DNA of 64,000 nucleotides from Phocaeicola vulgatus (GTDB lineage Bacteria; Bacteroidota; Bacteroidia; Bacteroidales; Tannerellaceae): contig CP091733.1 in assembly GCA_022009975.1 (NCBI GenBank), positions 1,443,001 to 1,507,000 of the forward strand, given 5' to 3'. Both the position numbers and the translations under genes were made by a program. The notes below the pieces were generated by a model that was given only the letters and a program-made list of their open reading frames with translations, did no database searches and had not been told where the DNA came from. Positions 1 to 8,232 of the stretch are shown here, one piece after another; the stretch's first letter is position 1, and every line of letters begins with the position of its first letter.

Positions 1-1141
1 CCGGGCGGATATAACCTCGGCGGTTCACACGATACAAATCCGCAGGAGTGTGCGCCATCTTCTCCACTACTTTCTCATAGGAGAAAATGCCCTGTTTCGC
101 CATTTCAAGCATCAACACCAAAGAGTGCTGAACCAAAGGTCCGCCTGAAGCCGCCTTGAGACAAGATCCCTGCTTTTCAGACAACAGATGCGGGGCATGG
201 TCTGTCGCAACAATATCAATCTTATTCGAATTGACTGCCTCGCGCAATGCTTCACGGTCGGCAAATGTCTTGATGGAAGGATTCCATTTGATTAAATTGC
301 CAAAGCGTGCATAATCGCCATCTTGGAACCACAGATGATGCACACAGACCTCTCCCGTGATTCTCTTTTGCGTCACAGGAAGGGCATTATCCAACAAAGT
401 CGTCTCTTTGGCAGTGGAGAGATGAAGGATATGCAAGCGAGCACCCAAACGAGTGGCAAGTTCCACTGCTTCGGAAGATGAAGCATAACAAGCCTCCTCA
501 CTTCTTATCTTACTGTGGAAAGAGATGTCCAAATCCTCGCCATAAAGCTGGGTGAAATGTGCTATGTTCCGCTTGATAATCTCCTCTTTTTCCGCATGAA
601 TGGCAATTAGCATATCACTTTCACCGAAGATGCGTTCCAATGCCTCTTTCTTATCCACCAACATATTTCCAGTAGAAGATCCCAAGAACAATTTCAATCC
701 GGGCACACGGTGTTTGTCAAGTTTCCGTATTTCCTCCATGTTGTCATTCGTCCCTCCGAAGAAGAATGAATAATTGGCAACAGAGGTCTGTGCAGCCCGC
801 TCAAATTTCCACTCCAAGTTTTCCATCGTTGTCGTTTGGGGCTTGGTGTTGGGCATATCCATAAACGAAGTAACGCCTCCGGCAACAGCGGCACGGCTCT
901 CACTATAAATATCCGCTTTGTATGTCAGTCCCGGCTCACGGAAATGAACTTGGTCATCAATGCAACCCGGCAACAGCCATTTCCCTGCGGCATCAATAAC
1001 TTCGGCACTTCCGTCTTGGATATCATGATCCGCTTCGCCTTCACACACGGCTGTTATCTTATCTCCTTCAATCATTACAGAGCCGGCAAAAGAACGTCCC
1101 TCGTTAATGATATGAGCATTTTTAATCCATTTCTTATTCAT
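1..1141 (-). CDS. pyrC: dihydroorotase, 3' end beyond the window
   Basis: Zn-dependent amidohydrolase that interconverts carbamoyl-aspartate and dihydroorotate in pyrimidine synthesis. The frame is open from an ATG at 1141 to the window edge, about 380 codons without a stop, so only the extreme C-terminus is missing. Visible motifs are the metal-binding DQVHFREPG near residue 60, the active-site histidine segment IHAEKEE, HILHLS, and ATDHAPH, which carries the catalytic Asp. This pattern fits the class I-like dihydroorotase typical of Bacteroidota. It is divergent from the HD gene at 1253. A CAAATATA (TATATTTG on the minus strand) at 1170-1177 is a plausible -7 element. Confidence 0.93.
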   Translation of the reverse strand, partial: MNKKWIKNAHIINEGRSFAGSVMIEGDKITAVCEGEADHDIQDGSAEVIDAAGKWLLPGCIDDQVHFREPGLTYKADIYSESRAAVAGGVTSFMDMPNTKPQTTTMENLEWKFERAAQTSVANYSFFFGGTNDNMEEIRKLDKHRVPGLKLFLGSSTGNMLVDKKEALERIFGESDMLIAIHAEKEEIIKRNIAHFTQLYGEDLDISFHSKIRSEEACYASSSEAVELATRLGARLHILHLSTAKETTLLDNALPVTQKRITGEVCVHHLWFQDGDYARFGNLIKWNPSIKTFADREALREAVNSNKIDIVATDHAPHLLSEKQGSCLKAASGGPLVQHSLVLMLEMAKQGIFSYEKVVEKMAHTPADLYRVNRRGYIRP

Positions 1142-1252
1142 TGCATTCTTGTATTTGTCATCAACCAAACAAATATAGGCAAAATCATTTTGTTAAATGA
1201 AAAAATCTCACGAATATTGCATAGAAAGTAGATACAAACAAAAAAATATACT

Positions 1253-1885
1253 ATGAGTACAAATAACACGACAACCGATAAAGAGGAGTTCAAAGAGCTC
1301 TTGCGCTCGACCGGACGCGAGGGCGTTGAGGATGTAATAGAATATTTGGAGACAGAAGGCTTCTTCACGGCTCCTGCCTCTTCCACCAAGCATTTGTGCA
1401 CCGAAGGAGGATTGGTAAAACACTCTCTAAACACTTGCAAAGCAGCACTTGTCATTTGGGAAAACATGGCAAAGCTCTCTCCTTCCCTTCAACAAGAAGT
1501 CAGCCGGGAAAGTGTCATCATCGCAAGTCTCCTGCACGATGTATGCAAAACAGACATTTATAATCGCTCCGTGAGGAAGAAGAAAGTATTGGGAGGCTGG
1601 GAAGATGTGGAAGGATATAAAGTTTCCTACAAAAATTTCCCGATGGGTCATGGTGAGAAATCGGTCGTACTTTTGCTGTGTGCCGGACTCAGCATGTATG
1701 ACGACGAGATGCTTGCCATCCGCTGGCACATGGGAGCTTGGGGCATCAACCTGAACAGTTATGAAGACATGAAGAGTTATGACGCTGCCAATAAAAAATA
1801 TCCGTTGGTCAGCATCGTCCAGTGCGCAGACTCATTGGCTGCCAACTTAATAGAAACGACAGCGGAGGATTTGGAGGACTTATAA
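1253..1885 (+). CDS. HD-domain phosphohydrolase-like protein
   Basis: Cytosolic protein of 210 residues. Visible metal-binding signatures of an HD phosphohydrolase are an early His (GGLVKHSLNTC), the HD doublet in IIASLLHDVCK (about residue 97) and a later IRWHMGAWG His. The terminal D is probably in VQCADSLAAN. The substrate is unknown; HD proteins of this size hydrolyse nucleotides or act on nucleic-acid ends. It starts 28 bp before the SDR gene ATG in the same direction, so the two are likely co-transcribed. No signal peptide or membrane segment is visible. The start is the first ATG and gives a full-length domain. Confidence 0.8.
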   Translation: MSTNNTTTDKEEFKELLRSTGREGVEDVIEYLETEGFFTAPASSTKHLCTEGGLVKHSLNTCKAALVIWENMAKLSPSLQQEVSRESVIIASLLHDVCKTDIYNRSVRKKKVLGGWEDVEGYKVSYKNFPMGHGEKSVVLLLCAGLSMYDDEMLAIRWHMGAWGINLNSYEDMKSYDAANKKYPLVSIVQCADSLAANLIETTAEDLEDL

Positions 1886-1912
1886 CAAATAATAAAATAA
1901 CAATCATTTATA

Positions 1913-2668
1913 ATGAAAAGAATTGCATTGATCACTGGTGCGACAAGCGGCATCGGAGCAGCTTGCGCCCGCAAATTTGCAGAAGGAGGCTATCATCTTA
2001 TCTTGACAGGAAGGAATGAAAGCAAATTGGCTGAAATCAAAAAAGAGCTGGAAAACGAAGCGACCAAGGTGATTACTTTGGCATTTGACGTCCGTGATGC
2101 GGAAGCCGCTAAAAAGGCAATGGAATCTTTGGACAGCGAATGGCAATCCATTGACGTGCTTATCAATAATGCCGGACTTGCTTTGGGTTTGGAAAAGGAA
2201 TATGAAGGTGACATGAACGATTGGAACATCATGATTGACACCAATATCAAAGGACTTCTCACAATGACCCGATTGGTTGTTCCTGGAATGGTGAAGCGCA
2301 ACTCCGGCCATGTCATAAACATTGGAAGTGTGGCAGGAGATGCAGCTTATGCCAACGGCAATGTGTATTGTGCAACCAAAGCAGCGGTTAAAACAATCAC
2401 GGATGGACTCCGCATCGATGTCGCAGAATCAGCCGTTCGTGTAACCAATATCAAGCCGGGATTGGTAGAAACCAATTTCAGTGTTGTCCGTTTCCATGGA
2501 GATGAAGCCCGCGCTGAAAATGTTTATAAAGGCATTGACCCTCTGACCGGGGCAGACATCGCCGATGTGGCACTTTATGCAGCTTCCGCACCGAAGCATG
2601 TCCAAATAGCTGAAGTCTTGGTCTTGGCGACTCACCAAGGAAGTGGATCAGTCATTTATAGGAAGTAA
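1913..2668 (+). CDS. short-chain dehydrogenase/reductase (YdfG-like)
   Basis: Classical SDR of 251 residues. The nucleotide-binding TGATSGIG lies at residues 7-14, NNAG near 90, and the catalytic YCATKAA Tyr/Lys pair near 150, with a Ser about 13 residues upstream in NIGSVAG. The closest recognisable relatives are the YdfG/serine-3-dehydrogenase group, which oxidise small hydroxy acids with NADP. The actual substrate cannot be read from sequence. It follows the HD gene by 27 bp and is followed directly by a dispersed repeat element (2679-2794). Confidence 0.9.
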   Translation: MKRIALITGATSGIGAACARKFAEGGYHLILTGRNESKLAEIKKELENEATKVITLAFDVRDAEAAKKAMESLDSEWQSIDVLINNAGLALGLEKEYEGDMNDWNIMIDTNIKGLLTMTRLVVPGMVKRNSGHVINIGSVAGDAAYANGNVYCATKAAVKTITDGLRIDVAESAVRVTNIKPGLVETNFSVVRFHGDEARAENVYKGIDPLTGADIADVALYAASAPKHVQIAEVLVLATHQGSGSVIYRK

Positions 2669-2678
2669 AAAAGGGTCG

Positions 2679-2794
2679 AAAACATCGAAAAAAACATACC
2701 GTTGTTTTTTCAAAAACATCACGAGGAATTTTTGAAAACGTCCAATGTTTTTTCAAAAACGTCCAATGTTTTTTTCAAAGCAACGGTATGTTTT
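2679..2794. repeat. dispersed intergenic repeat, copy 1
   Basis: A roughly 110-bp element just after the SDR stop codon that recurs nearly unchanged at 38079-38197. Its ends form a perfect 14-bp inverted repeat, AAAACATACCGTTG (2691-2704) and CAACGGTATGTTTT (2781-2794). Inside are two direct copies of ACGTCCAATGTTTTTT. No coding capacity. Function is not known to me; both copies sit immediately 3' of a plus-strand gene. Confidence 0.85.
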
Positions 2795-2908
2795 ATATTG
2801 CCACCATGAATAAAATGGAAAAGATTAGGAATGAGTCAGTTATAACTTTTGCAAATAGATTAATAACCAAGGTCGAATCTTAAAAGCAACGAATTTCCAT
2901 AATAGGCA

Positions 2909-2940
2909 TAAAAAAAGAGTTACTTGAAAAAGCAACTCTT
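2909..2940 (-). terminator. hairpin terminator, probably the original tRNA-Phe terminator
   Basis: AAGAGTT (2915-2921) pairs with AACTCTT (2934-2940). On the minus strand the stem is followed by a run of seven T. It stands just beyond the tRNA-3'-end remnant at 2947-2965, where a tRNA-Phe terminator would sit in a chromosome without the island. Confidence 0.65.
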
Positions 2941-2946
2941 CCTTTT

Positions 2947-2965
2947 GTGGTGCCACCAAGAATCG
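2947..2965 (-). other. att-like remnant of the tRNA-Phe 3' end (island left end)
   Basis: Nineteen bases that match the 3' end of tRNA-Phe at 15613-15631 with one mismatch, in the same orientation. Only the acceptor/T-arm end is present, not a whole tRNA. This is the expected signature of integration by a tyrosine recombinase into a tRNA 3' end. Confidence 0.7.
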
Positions 2966-3131
2966 TAATCCTTCTTCAAGTGGCTGTATATCATTACTTT
3001 TTAAAAGCTACTCAACGGTAATCTCCTCCGATTGCTCCACCAATGACTTGCTGCGTTTTGCGCAAGGTTGCGAGAAGGTTTCCGAGGGCAAATGGTAGTG
3101 AATTAGTTTGAACTATTATCATTCTTGTTCT
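2966..3131. other. island left edge, no clear gene
   Basis: Short stretch between the att remnant and the RhuM gene. On the minus strand it can encode short peptides, including a tail ending SLVEQSEEITVE and an overlapping ATG-initiated 36-codon frame, but neither has a recognisable family. It could be the tail of a deleted gene. Nothing else is supported. Confidence 0.35.
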
Positions 3132-4100
3132 TTAATCTTTGATTTCTCTATCAAAATCGCTTTCAAGCAGTTCCATTTCTCGCTTGCGATAGATTTCAAA
3201 CTCCTTTTCTGCTTTTTCAATCGCTTGCTTATGCGAAACGTTTCCCTTGCCAATTAAAACCTTCCGCTTGTGGGCAATAATCTGGTTATCCAGTGCTTCT
3301 ATCCAATCTTTCATTGTCATCGGATTCATTTCCAACGCTTGAAATTCTGCAAAATCCAAGAAGCCGGAAACAAGCAGATTCAAACGTTGTAGTTCAATCT
3401 CGGACAAATAGTTTTTGGCAATCTTCACGTCATCCTTAGTTACATAGTTACCTTTGAAGTTCGTCATACCCACAAACGGCTTCTCGTTGTCCACACGATT
3501 GTATATCACTTCTGCTGCAGTATTTTCATGAACAGCATAATGCAGTTTGTTCTGTACGGTTGCGAAGAACATCTTTGTCATCTCATCCCGTGGGTCATAA
3601 TCCGTAGCTGTAGCATAAATATCTGTGACTTGCTGGTAGAAATTGCGCTCACTACTACGAATATCCCTGATGCGTTGCAACAACTCACGGAAATAACGAT
3701 TACCTCCTTGTTTCAACCGCTCATCATCCATCGCAAACCCTTTCTGGATATACTCATGAAGTCTTTGTGTCGCCCAACGGCGGAAACGAGTTGCCACTTG
3801 CGACTGCACACGATAACCCAAGGCGATGACCATATCGAGGTTGTAGTGCTCCACTTCTCGTTCAACCTTACGAGAACCTTCTATTTGAACTGTTCGGAAT
3901 TTCCGAACAGTTGCCTCCTTTACTAGCTCTCCATCTTCAAAAATGTGCTTAATATGTTCACTTACATTTGATTTGCTTGTTTGGTATATCTCAACTAATT
4001 GCCCTTGAGTCAGCCACAAGTCTTCATCAGCAAAGCGCACAGACACACGAGTTATCTCGTTATCGTCCTGATAAAGTATTATTTTGTTTTCTTCGTTCAT
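3132..4100 (-). CDS. RhuM family protein
   Basis: Protein of 322 residues of the RhuM family (first named in a Salmonella pathogenicity island), commonly found in mobile islands and beside restriction-modification loci. Visible family features are an N-terminal winged-helix-like region (LWLTQGQLVEIYQTSKSNVS), the conserved EVEHYNLDMVIALGYRV segment and FRRWATQRL. After these come the helical FFATVQNKLHYAVHENTAAEVI region and a charged C-terminus. The biochemical role is not established; a DNA-associated or toxin-like function has been suggested. It lies 45 bp downstream of the unknown gene at 4146-4772, so the two probably share a transcript. Confidence 0.85.
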   Translation of the reverse strand: MNEENKIILYQDDNEITRVSVRFADEDLWLTQGQLVEIYQTSKSNVSEHIKHIFEDGELVKEATVRKFRTVQIEGSRKVEREVEHYNLDMVIALGYRVQSQVATRFRRWATQRLHEYIQKGFAMDDERLKQGGNRYFRELLQRIRDIRSSERNFYQQVTDIYATATDYDPRDEMTKMFFATVQNKLHYAVHENTAAEVIYNRVDNEKPFVGMTNFKGNYVTKDDVKIAKNYLSEIELQRLNLLVSGFLDFAEFQALEMNPMTMKDWIEALDNQIIAHKRKVLIGKGNVSHKQAIEKAEKEFEIYRKREMELLESDFDREIKD

Positions 4101-4145
4101 GATTACGTTTTCTAATTCAATCCTTAATGTAAATGATTTAGAGCT

Positions 4146-4772
4146 TTAACTAAACAAATCTATTGCCAAATCCACAAGCAGGGAAATTCCGTACGTTTGA
4201 CTTTTTTCGTCATCTGTCCGAGCTTGTCTTAGCACCTCTTTTGTGATGAAATCATTGGCATAATGAAGCATTTTTGTTGTCGGGATGATGACTTTCTGTC
4301 CAGACAAAGAGTCGTTAATTGCTTTGCACACAATCAATGTATCAGCAGCTTGCTCATACAAAGGATTACTTGGGGAGTAGATTTGTGCAATCTTAATCGA
4401 ATAGCCAATGGCTTTCAGTAGGTCGTCTCGAGAGATTTGTTTGCCAGAATGTGTGCTATAGTTGTTGCAAAGGTTTCTGTTTGGTGCATAAAAAAGTTGA
4501 CTGATAGCAGTGTTAGAGAAGGTTCGTGGGTACTTCTCTCTCAGTTTATTTTCTGTCAGGTTCAGATATAGTGCATTTCGATGATTTGTGAATTCCGTTA
4601 TAGGATTATGTATTGTATTGGCAAGTGTATAGTTTACCTGATGTTGAATATCTGGAAATAACGAGTTGATGGTATCGATGCAAATATTTACAATTGCTTC
4701 ATTACCTTCCACCATGGCTTGCAATAGTTTGTTCTGCCATTCTTCTAAGTATATGTAGTTGATTTCTTGCAT
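4146..4772 (-). CDS. unknown protein in defence island
   Basis: Protein of 208 residues that I do not recognise. It is predicted soluble and mostly helical, with no signal peptide, membrane segment or obvious catalytic motif. It begins MQEINYIYLEEWQNKLLQ and contains an Asn-rich middle. It is first in a two-gene minus-strand unit with RhuM. A TAAATTTG on the minus strand (4815-4822) is a plausible -7 promoter element 40-50 bp upstream of its ATG. Its location between an att end and a known defence operon makes a role in phage defence or toxin control a reasonable inference, not a demonstrated one. Confidence 0.6.
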   Translation of the reverse strand: MQEINYIYLEEWQNKLLQAMVEGNEAIVNICIDTINSLFPDIQHQVNYTLANTIHNPITEFTNHRNALYLNLTENKLREKYPRTFSNTAISQLFYAPNRNLCNNYSTHSGKQISRDDLLKAIGYSIKIAQIYSPSNPLYEQAADTLIVCKAINDSLSGQKVIIPTTKMLHYANDFITKEVLRQARTDDEKSQTYGISLLVDLAIDLFS

Positions 4773-4999
4773 TGTTTTATTTGATTGTCATTTATAGAGT
4801 TAACCAGCAAGTGCAAATTTACGAATAAACCTTGAAGAAATCTTTTTCCCATGTTGATAAATTGAGTTTCCCCATGGTCTTTTATTGATTTTAGCATGGA
4901 AGTGAAATTATTATGCCTCCGCTATCTAGGTTTATAAATGCTATATCGATATTTATAAATGTGATTTTTGTAGTTTTTCTTCAATAATTGAGATTATAA

Positions 5000-5030
5000 T
5001 TTGTTTTATTAATTTTATGCTGTATCTTTG
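5000..5030 (+). promoter_or_regulatory. promoter of the four-gene defence operon
   Basis: TTTG at 5000-5003, 19 bp spacer, TATCTTTG at 5023-5030. This is an excellent match to the Bacteroidota housekeeping consensus TTTG-N19/21-TAnnTTTG. It lies about 30 bp before the ATG of the ATPase gene at 5061. Confidence 0.75.
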
Positions 5031-5060
5031 CAGTAATATAATTTGGTAAATTCAATAGTT

Positions 5061-6359
5061 ATGATAGCAGAGTTCAGTATTGAGAATTTTTTCTCCATTA
5101 AGTCGGTTCAGAAAATCAGTTTTGAGCCTTCATCAGATACTTTTATGTCTGACGAATATTTATATGAAGTTAAGGGTGGGGTAAGATTGTTGAAATTAGG
5201 CATCATTTATGGTGCCAATGCCTCAGGGAAAACAAACATATTGAATGCTGTTGAATTTTTCAGGATGCTTGTTCTGAGAATGCCTAAAGACCGTAATGCA
5301 AAAACAGGAGTTGTTCCTTTCATGCTGGACGATACATCAAGAAATGAAAAGACAAAGATGTCAATGGTGTTCTACATCAATCAATCCAAATATATCCTTA
5401 CTTTTGAATTAGATGCAAAATATATCTATTCTGAAACATTGATTGTTTATGAGTCTATTCGTCCTACTAAATTGTATAGCCGTAGTTATGATGCTAATAC
5501 AGACTCAACAATTATTGAATTTGGGGCAAATCTAAAAATGACAAAAAAGAGCCAAGATGTCATTTCTGGTAATACTATAAATAATTGTAGTGTGCTTGCT
5601 GCATTTGGTAAAAGCAATGTAGAACGAACTAAACTGAATGACGTATATGACTATTTCGCCAAACAAGTAAAGGATGTATTGGCTCCGGGAATGTTGTTGT
5701 CGGGATATGTGAAAACACGATTGGATAAAGATGAAACAGGCGATTTGAAGAAGTTTGTATTAGACTTTCTGAAAGCTTCTGACTTTAACATAGAAGATGT
5801 CATATTGCACGAAGAGGAAGAATTGATTACCCCTGAATTGGAGCAATTGATTCAAAATGCCCCTATTGATAATGAGGCAAAGGAAGAGATGCTCCGAAAA
5901 GGTAAAATCACAAATACAGAACTGACTTTCAAGCACAAGGCAGGAGAACGTTTGTATGACTTGTCCGAAGAATACGAGTCCAATGGTACAATGAGATTTT
6001 TGGGAATGGCTGTGATTCTGAATTTCTTGTTGAAGACCAACCGGTTTGTGCTTATTGATGAAGTAGAGACAAGCATCCACTATGAACTGCTGGCTTATTT
6101 TATAAAAGTTTTTTTAGCGAATAGTGAAGGAACATCCCAGATGTTGTTGACAACACACGACATCAATCTTTTGGATGAGGATTTCATTCGACGTGATACG
6201 ATATGGTTTACCGACAAAGACGAATATGGCGAGACTAAAATAGTTCGTCTTTCTTCTTTAGGCCTGCACAAGAATCTTTCCCCGTATAATGCTTACAAAC
6301 AGGGTAAATTAGTTAAGCTTCCGTTCCTTGGCAGTCAATACATTAACCTAAACGACTAA
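5061..6359 (+). CDS. RloA-like AAA/ABC-type ATPase, first gene of defence operon
   Basis: ATP-binding protein of about 432 residues in the AAA_15/AAA_21 (OLD/RloA-like) class. Visible are Walker A GANASGKT (51-58), an ABC-signature-like segment YESNGTMRFLGM, Walker B VLIDEVETS (about 330-338) and the switch-His TTHDINLLDE (about 364). A TTG codon at 5043 extends the frame, but ATG 5061 fits the family N-terminus (MIAEFSIENFFSIK) better. The next gene, 4 bp on, encodes an RloB-like protein. Such ATPase/RloB pairs occur next to restriction loci and resemble ATPase-plus-Toprim phage-sensing pairs such as PARIS. Role as a sensor is inferred. Confidence 0.82.
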   Translation: MIAEFSIENFFSIKSVQKISFEPSSDTFMSDEYLYEVKGGVRLLKLGIIYGANASGKTNILNAVEFFRMLVLRMPKDRNAKTGVVPFMLDDTSRNEKTKMSMVFYINQSKYILTFELDAKYIYSETLIVYESIRPTKLYSRSYDANTDSTIIEFGANLKMTKKSQDVISGNTINNCSVLAAFGKSNVERTKLNDVYDYFAKQVKDVLAPGMLLSGYVKTRLDKDETGDLKKFVLDFLKASDFNIEDVILHEEEELITPELEQLIQNAPIDNEAKEEMLRKGKITNTELTFKHKAGERLYDLSEEYESNGTMRFLGMAVILNFLLKTNRFVLIDEVETSIHYELLAYFIKVFLANSEGTSQMLLTTHDINLLDEDFIRRDTIWFTDKDEYGETKIVRLSSLGLHKNLSPYNAYKQGKLVKLPFLGSQYINLND

Positions 6360-6363
6360 TGAT

Positions 6364-6969
6364 ATGAGGCGAACAGTGACGAAAAGTATCGCCATCATAG
6401 GCGAGGGAGAAACCGAATGGTTTTATTTCGACTCTTTGAGAATAGCGTGTCGTTATCCCTTTAAGGTTGCGCCTGATTTTCCGCAGCATAGTGACATCAA
6501 TCATATACTAAAACTGGTAGAGTCCTACTTGAACAAGCAATATGATTATATCGTATGCCTGTTTGATATGGACAGGCTGTTTCAGTATCCTTCTGAAATG
6601 CAGCTGTATCAGCGAGCAAAGAAGGAGTATGGTAAGAGGAAATATGCAGGAAAAGTGATGTTTGTAGAAACGAATCCATGTACGGAATTTTGGTTCTTGC
6701 TTCATTTCTTGCCCAATGTGGTTTGTCGGCAATATGAAAGTTACGACCAACTGCTTCCAGAGTTACAGAAATATATGCCGGGATATGAAAAGACAAAAAG
6801 ATATTTCATACGTACCAACCTCTATAAGTACTTGACAGAGAATGGTGATTTGGGACAGGCGATGGTGAATTCAGAAAAGTTATGCGATCTCTGTAAGAAC
6901 TCGCCAGAGGACTTGAAGGCATATTCGGAGGTACATAAGGTTATAAAACTACTAAATGGTAAATTATAA
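6364..6969 (+). CDS. RloB-like protein, partner of the ATPase
   Basis: Protein of 201 residues with the RloB family pattern: an early acidic motif IIGEGETEWFYF (13-18 GEGETE), FDMDR near 67-71, and the conserved NPCTEFWFLLHF stretch near 106. The EGxTE and DxD arrangement is that of a Toprim-like metal site, so nuclease or phosphotransfer activity is plausible, though I have no proof. It starts 4 bp after the ATPase stop and ends 3 bp before the SIR2 start, so the four genes are almost certainly translated from one mRNA. Confidence 0.8.
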   Translation: MRRTVTKSIAIIGEGETEWFYFDSLRIACRYPFKVAPDFPQHSDINHILKLVESYLNKQYDYIVCLFDMDRLFQYPSEMQLYQRAKKEYGKRKYAGKVMFVETNPCTEFWFLLHFLPNVVCRQYESYDQLLPELQKYMPGYEKTKRYFIRTNLYKYLTENGDLGQAMVNSEKLCDLCKNSPEDLKAYSEVHKVIKLLNGKL

Positions 6970-6972
6970 GGT

Positions 6973-8232
6973 ATGGACAAAATTTATTTATATAAGACCA
7001 CTACAAAATCGGTTTCATATGATGAAACTCATTGGTATATAAACGATGAGCCGCAACAGCAAAAGGATGGCGATGGAATCGCTGAATTCAAGTCAAACGC
7101 AAGTGCAGAGGCTTTCCGTATAGCAGCAAATGATATCATTCGTTACACAAGTCATTTTAAGAACATTGCTGTCTTAACAGCGGCAGGAACATCTATGGAA
7201 AATGGTGCGAATGGAGGGAAAACAAGAATTGAATTATGGGATAATTATAATGAAGAAATCAAAGCTATAGGAGAAGTCCTTATGGCAAATGAAGGATGCT
7301 TAAAAAATAAATGTTCTGCAATAATCCAATCTAAAAATATAGAGGATTTTTTATCGTTCACAATTCTATATGAAAAATTGAATGGAGAAATAAAAGACAA
7401 AAACGGAGATTCTTTAAGGAACAAATTAGAGAAGAAAATTGCAGACGCTTGTCGGCTGAATTTAGATGTAACAAACAAGCATCATCAAGACTTTATTAGG
7501 AAGTTAACTGCCCGCAAACCTTCGGAGCCACGAGTGCAGTTATATACAACAAACTATGACACACTGTTTGAACAAGCTGCACAAAAAATGAATTATACAA
7601 TAATTGACGGGTTCTCATTCTCTTATCCTCGTATATTCAATGGAGCTAATTTTAACCATGATATTGTATTTAGAGAACATACAAGGGTTAAACAAGAAGA
7701 AAGTTTTATTCCTAATGTGATACAATTATTTAAGTTGCACGGGAGCATAGATTGGGAAAAAGCAGGTGATAATATATACCAAAAAGGAAGTACAGAACAT
7801 CCTTGCATTATCTACCCGGCGAGCGAAAAGTATGAAAGTAGTTACGAGCAACCTTATTTTGAAATGATGTCTCATTTGCAAACCACATTGCGAAAAGAGG
7901 GGACATTATTGATCGTTGCAGGCTTCGGATTTCAAGATAAACATATACAGAATGCAATAAAAGAGGCAGTATTTCAGAACCCTAATTTCCACTTACTTAT
8001 TGTATGCTATGGAATGAAAAAAATGATACAGACGGAAGAAGGCAAAAATGAAAAAGAAGAATGGATTGATAGTGGAATAACTCATCAGTTAGTACCTGAA
8101 TATGTTTCTGAAGATGGGAAAGTAATGCCAAATGTTACAGTCCTTTTCTCTAAGTTCAAAGCCTTTGTAGAGAATTATCCATACAACGATTCGTATAACA
8201 TTAACCAGCTAAATCAAGATGAAACCCTTTGA
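6973..8232 (+). CDS. SIR2-like NAD-binding effector of a SIR2-HerA system
   Basis: Protein of 419 residues. SIR2 hallmarks are AVLTAAGTSMENG (68-80, the place of the GAGxS nucleotide loop), LYTTNYDTLFE (about 190-200) and FKLHGSIDW (about 253-261, catalytic-His position). A late LLIVAGFGFQDKHI Rossmann strand is also present. The overlapping next gene encodes HerA. SIR2 plus HerA is a known two-gene antiphage system (also called Nezha), in which the complex consumes NAD and acts on nucleic acid during infection. The first Gly of GAGxS is Ala here. The N-terminal roughly 60 residues precede the SIR2 fold and are unassigned. Confidence 0.87.
   Translation: MDKIYLYKTTTKSVSYDETHWYINDEPQQQKDGDGIAEFKSNASAEAFRIAANDIIRYTSHFKNIAVLTAAGTSMENGANGGKTRIELWDNYNEEIKAIGEVLMANEGCLKNKCSAIIQSKNIEDFLSFTILYEKLNGEIKDKNGDSLRNKLEKKIADACRLNLDVTNKHHQDFIRKLTARKPSEPRVQLYTTNYDTLFEQAAQKMNYTIIDGFSFSYPRIFNGANFNHDIVFREHTRVKQEESFIPNVIQLFKLHGSIDWEKAGDNIYQKGSTEHPCIIYPASEKYESSYEQPYFEMMSHLQTTLRKEGTLLIVAGFGFQDKHIQNAIKEAVFQNPNFHLLIVCYGMKKMIQTEEGKNEKEEWIDSGITHQLVPEYVSEDGKVMPNVTVLFSKFKAFVENYPYNDSYNINQLNQDETL

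Noticed and set aside
694..903. Short minus-strand frame inside pyrC
   Set aside because: Shadow frame of dihydroorotase, whose own frame stays open across the region.
2947..2965. A second complete tRNA gene
   Set aside because: Only the 3' end matches; there is no anticodon or D-arm in the flanks.
5043..5060. TTG start extending the RloA-like ATPase by six residues
   Set aside because: ATG 5061 matches the family N-terminus; the extra residues are unlike it.
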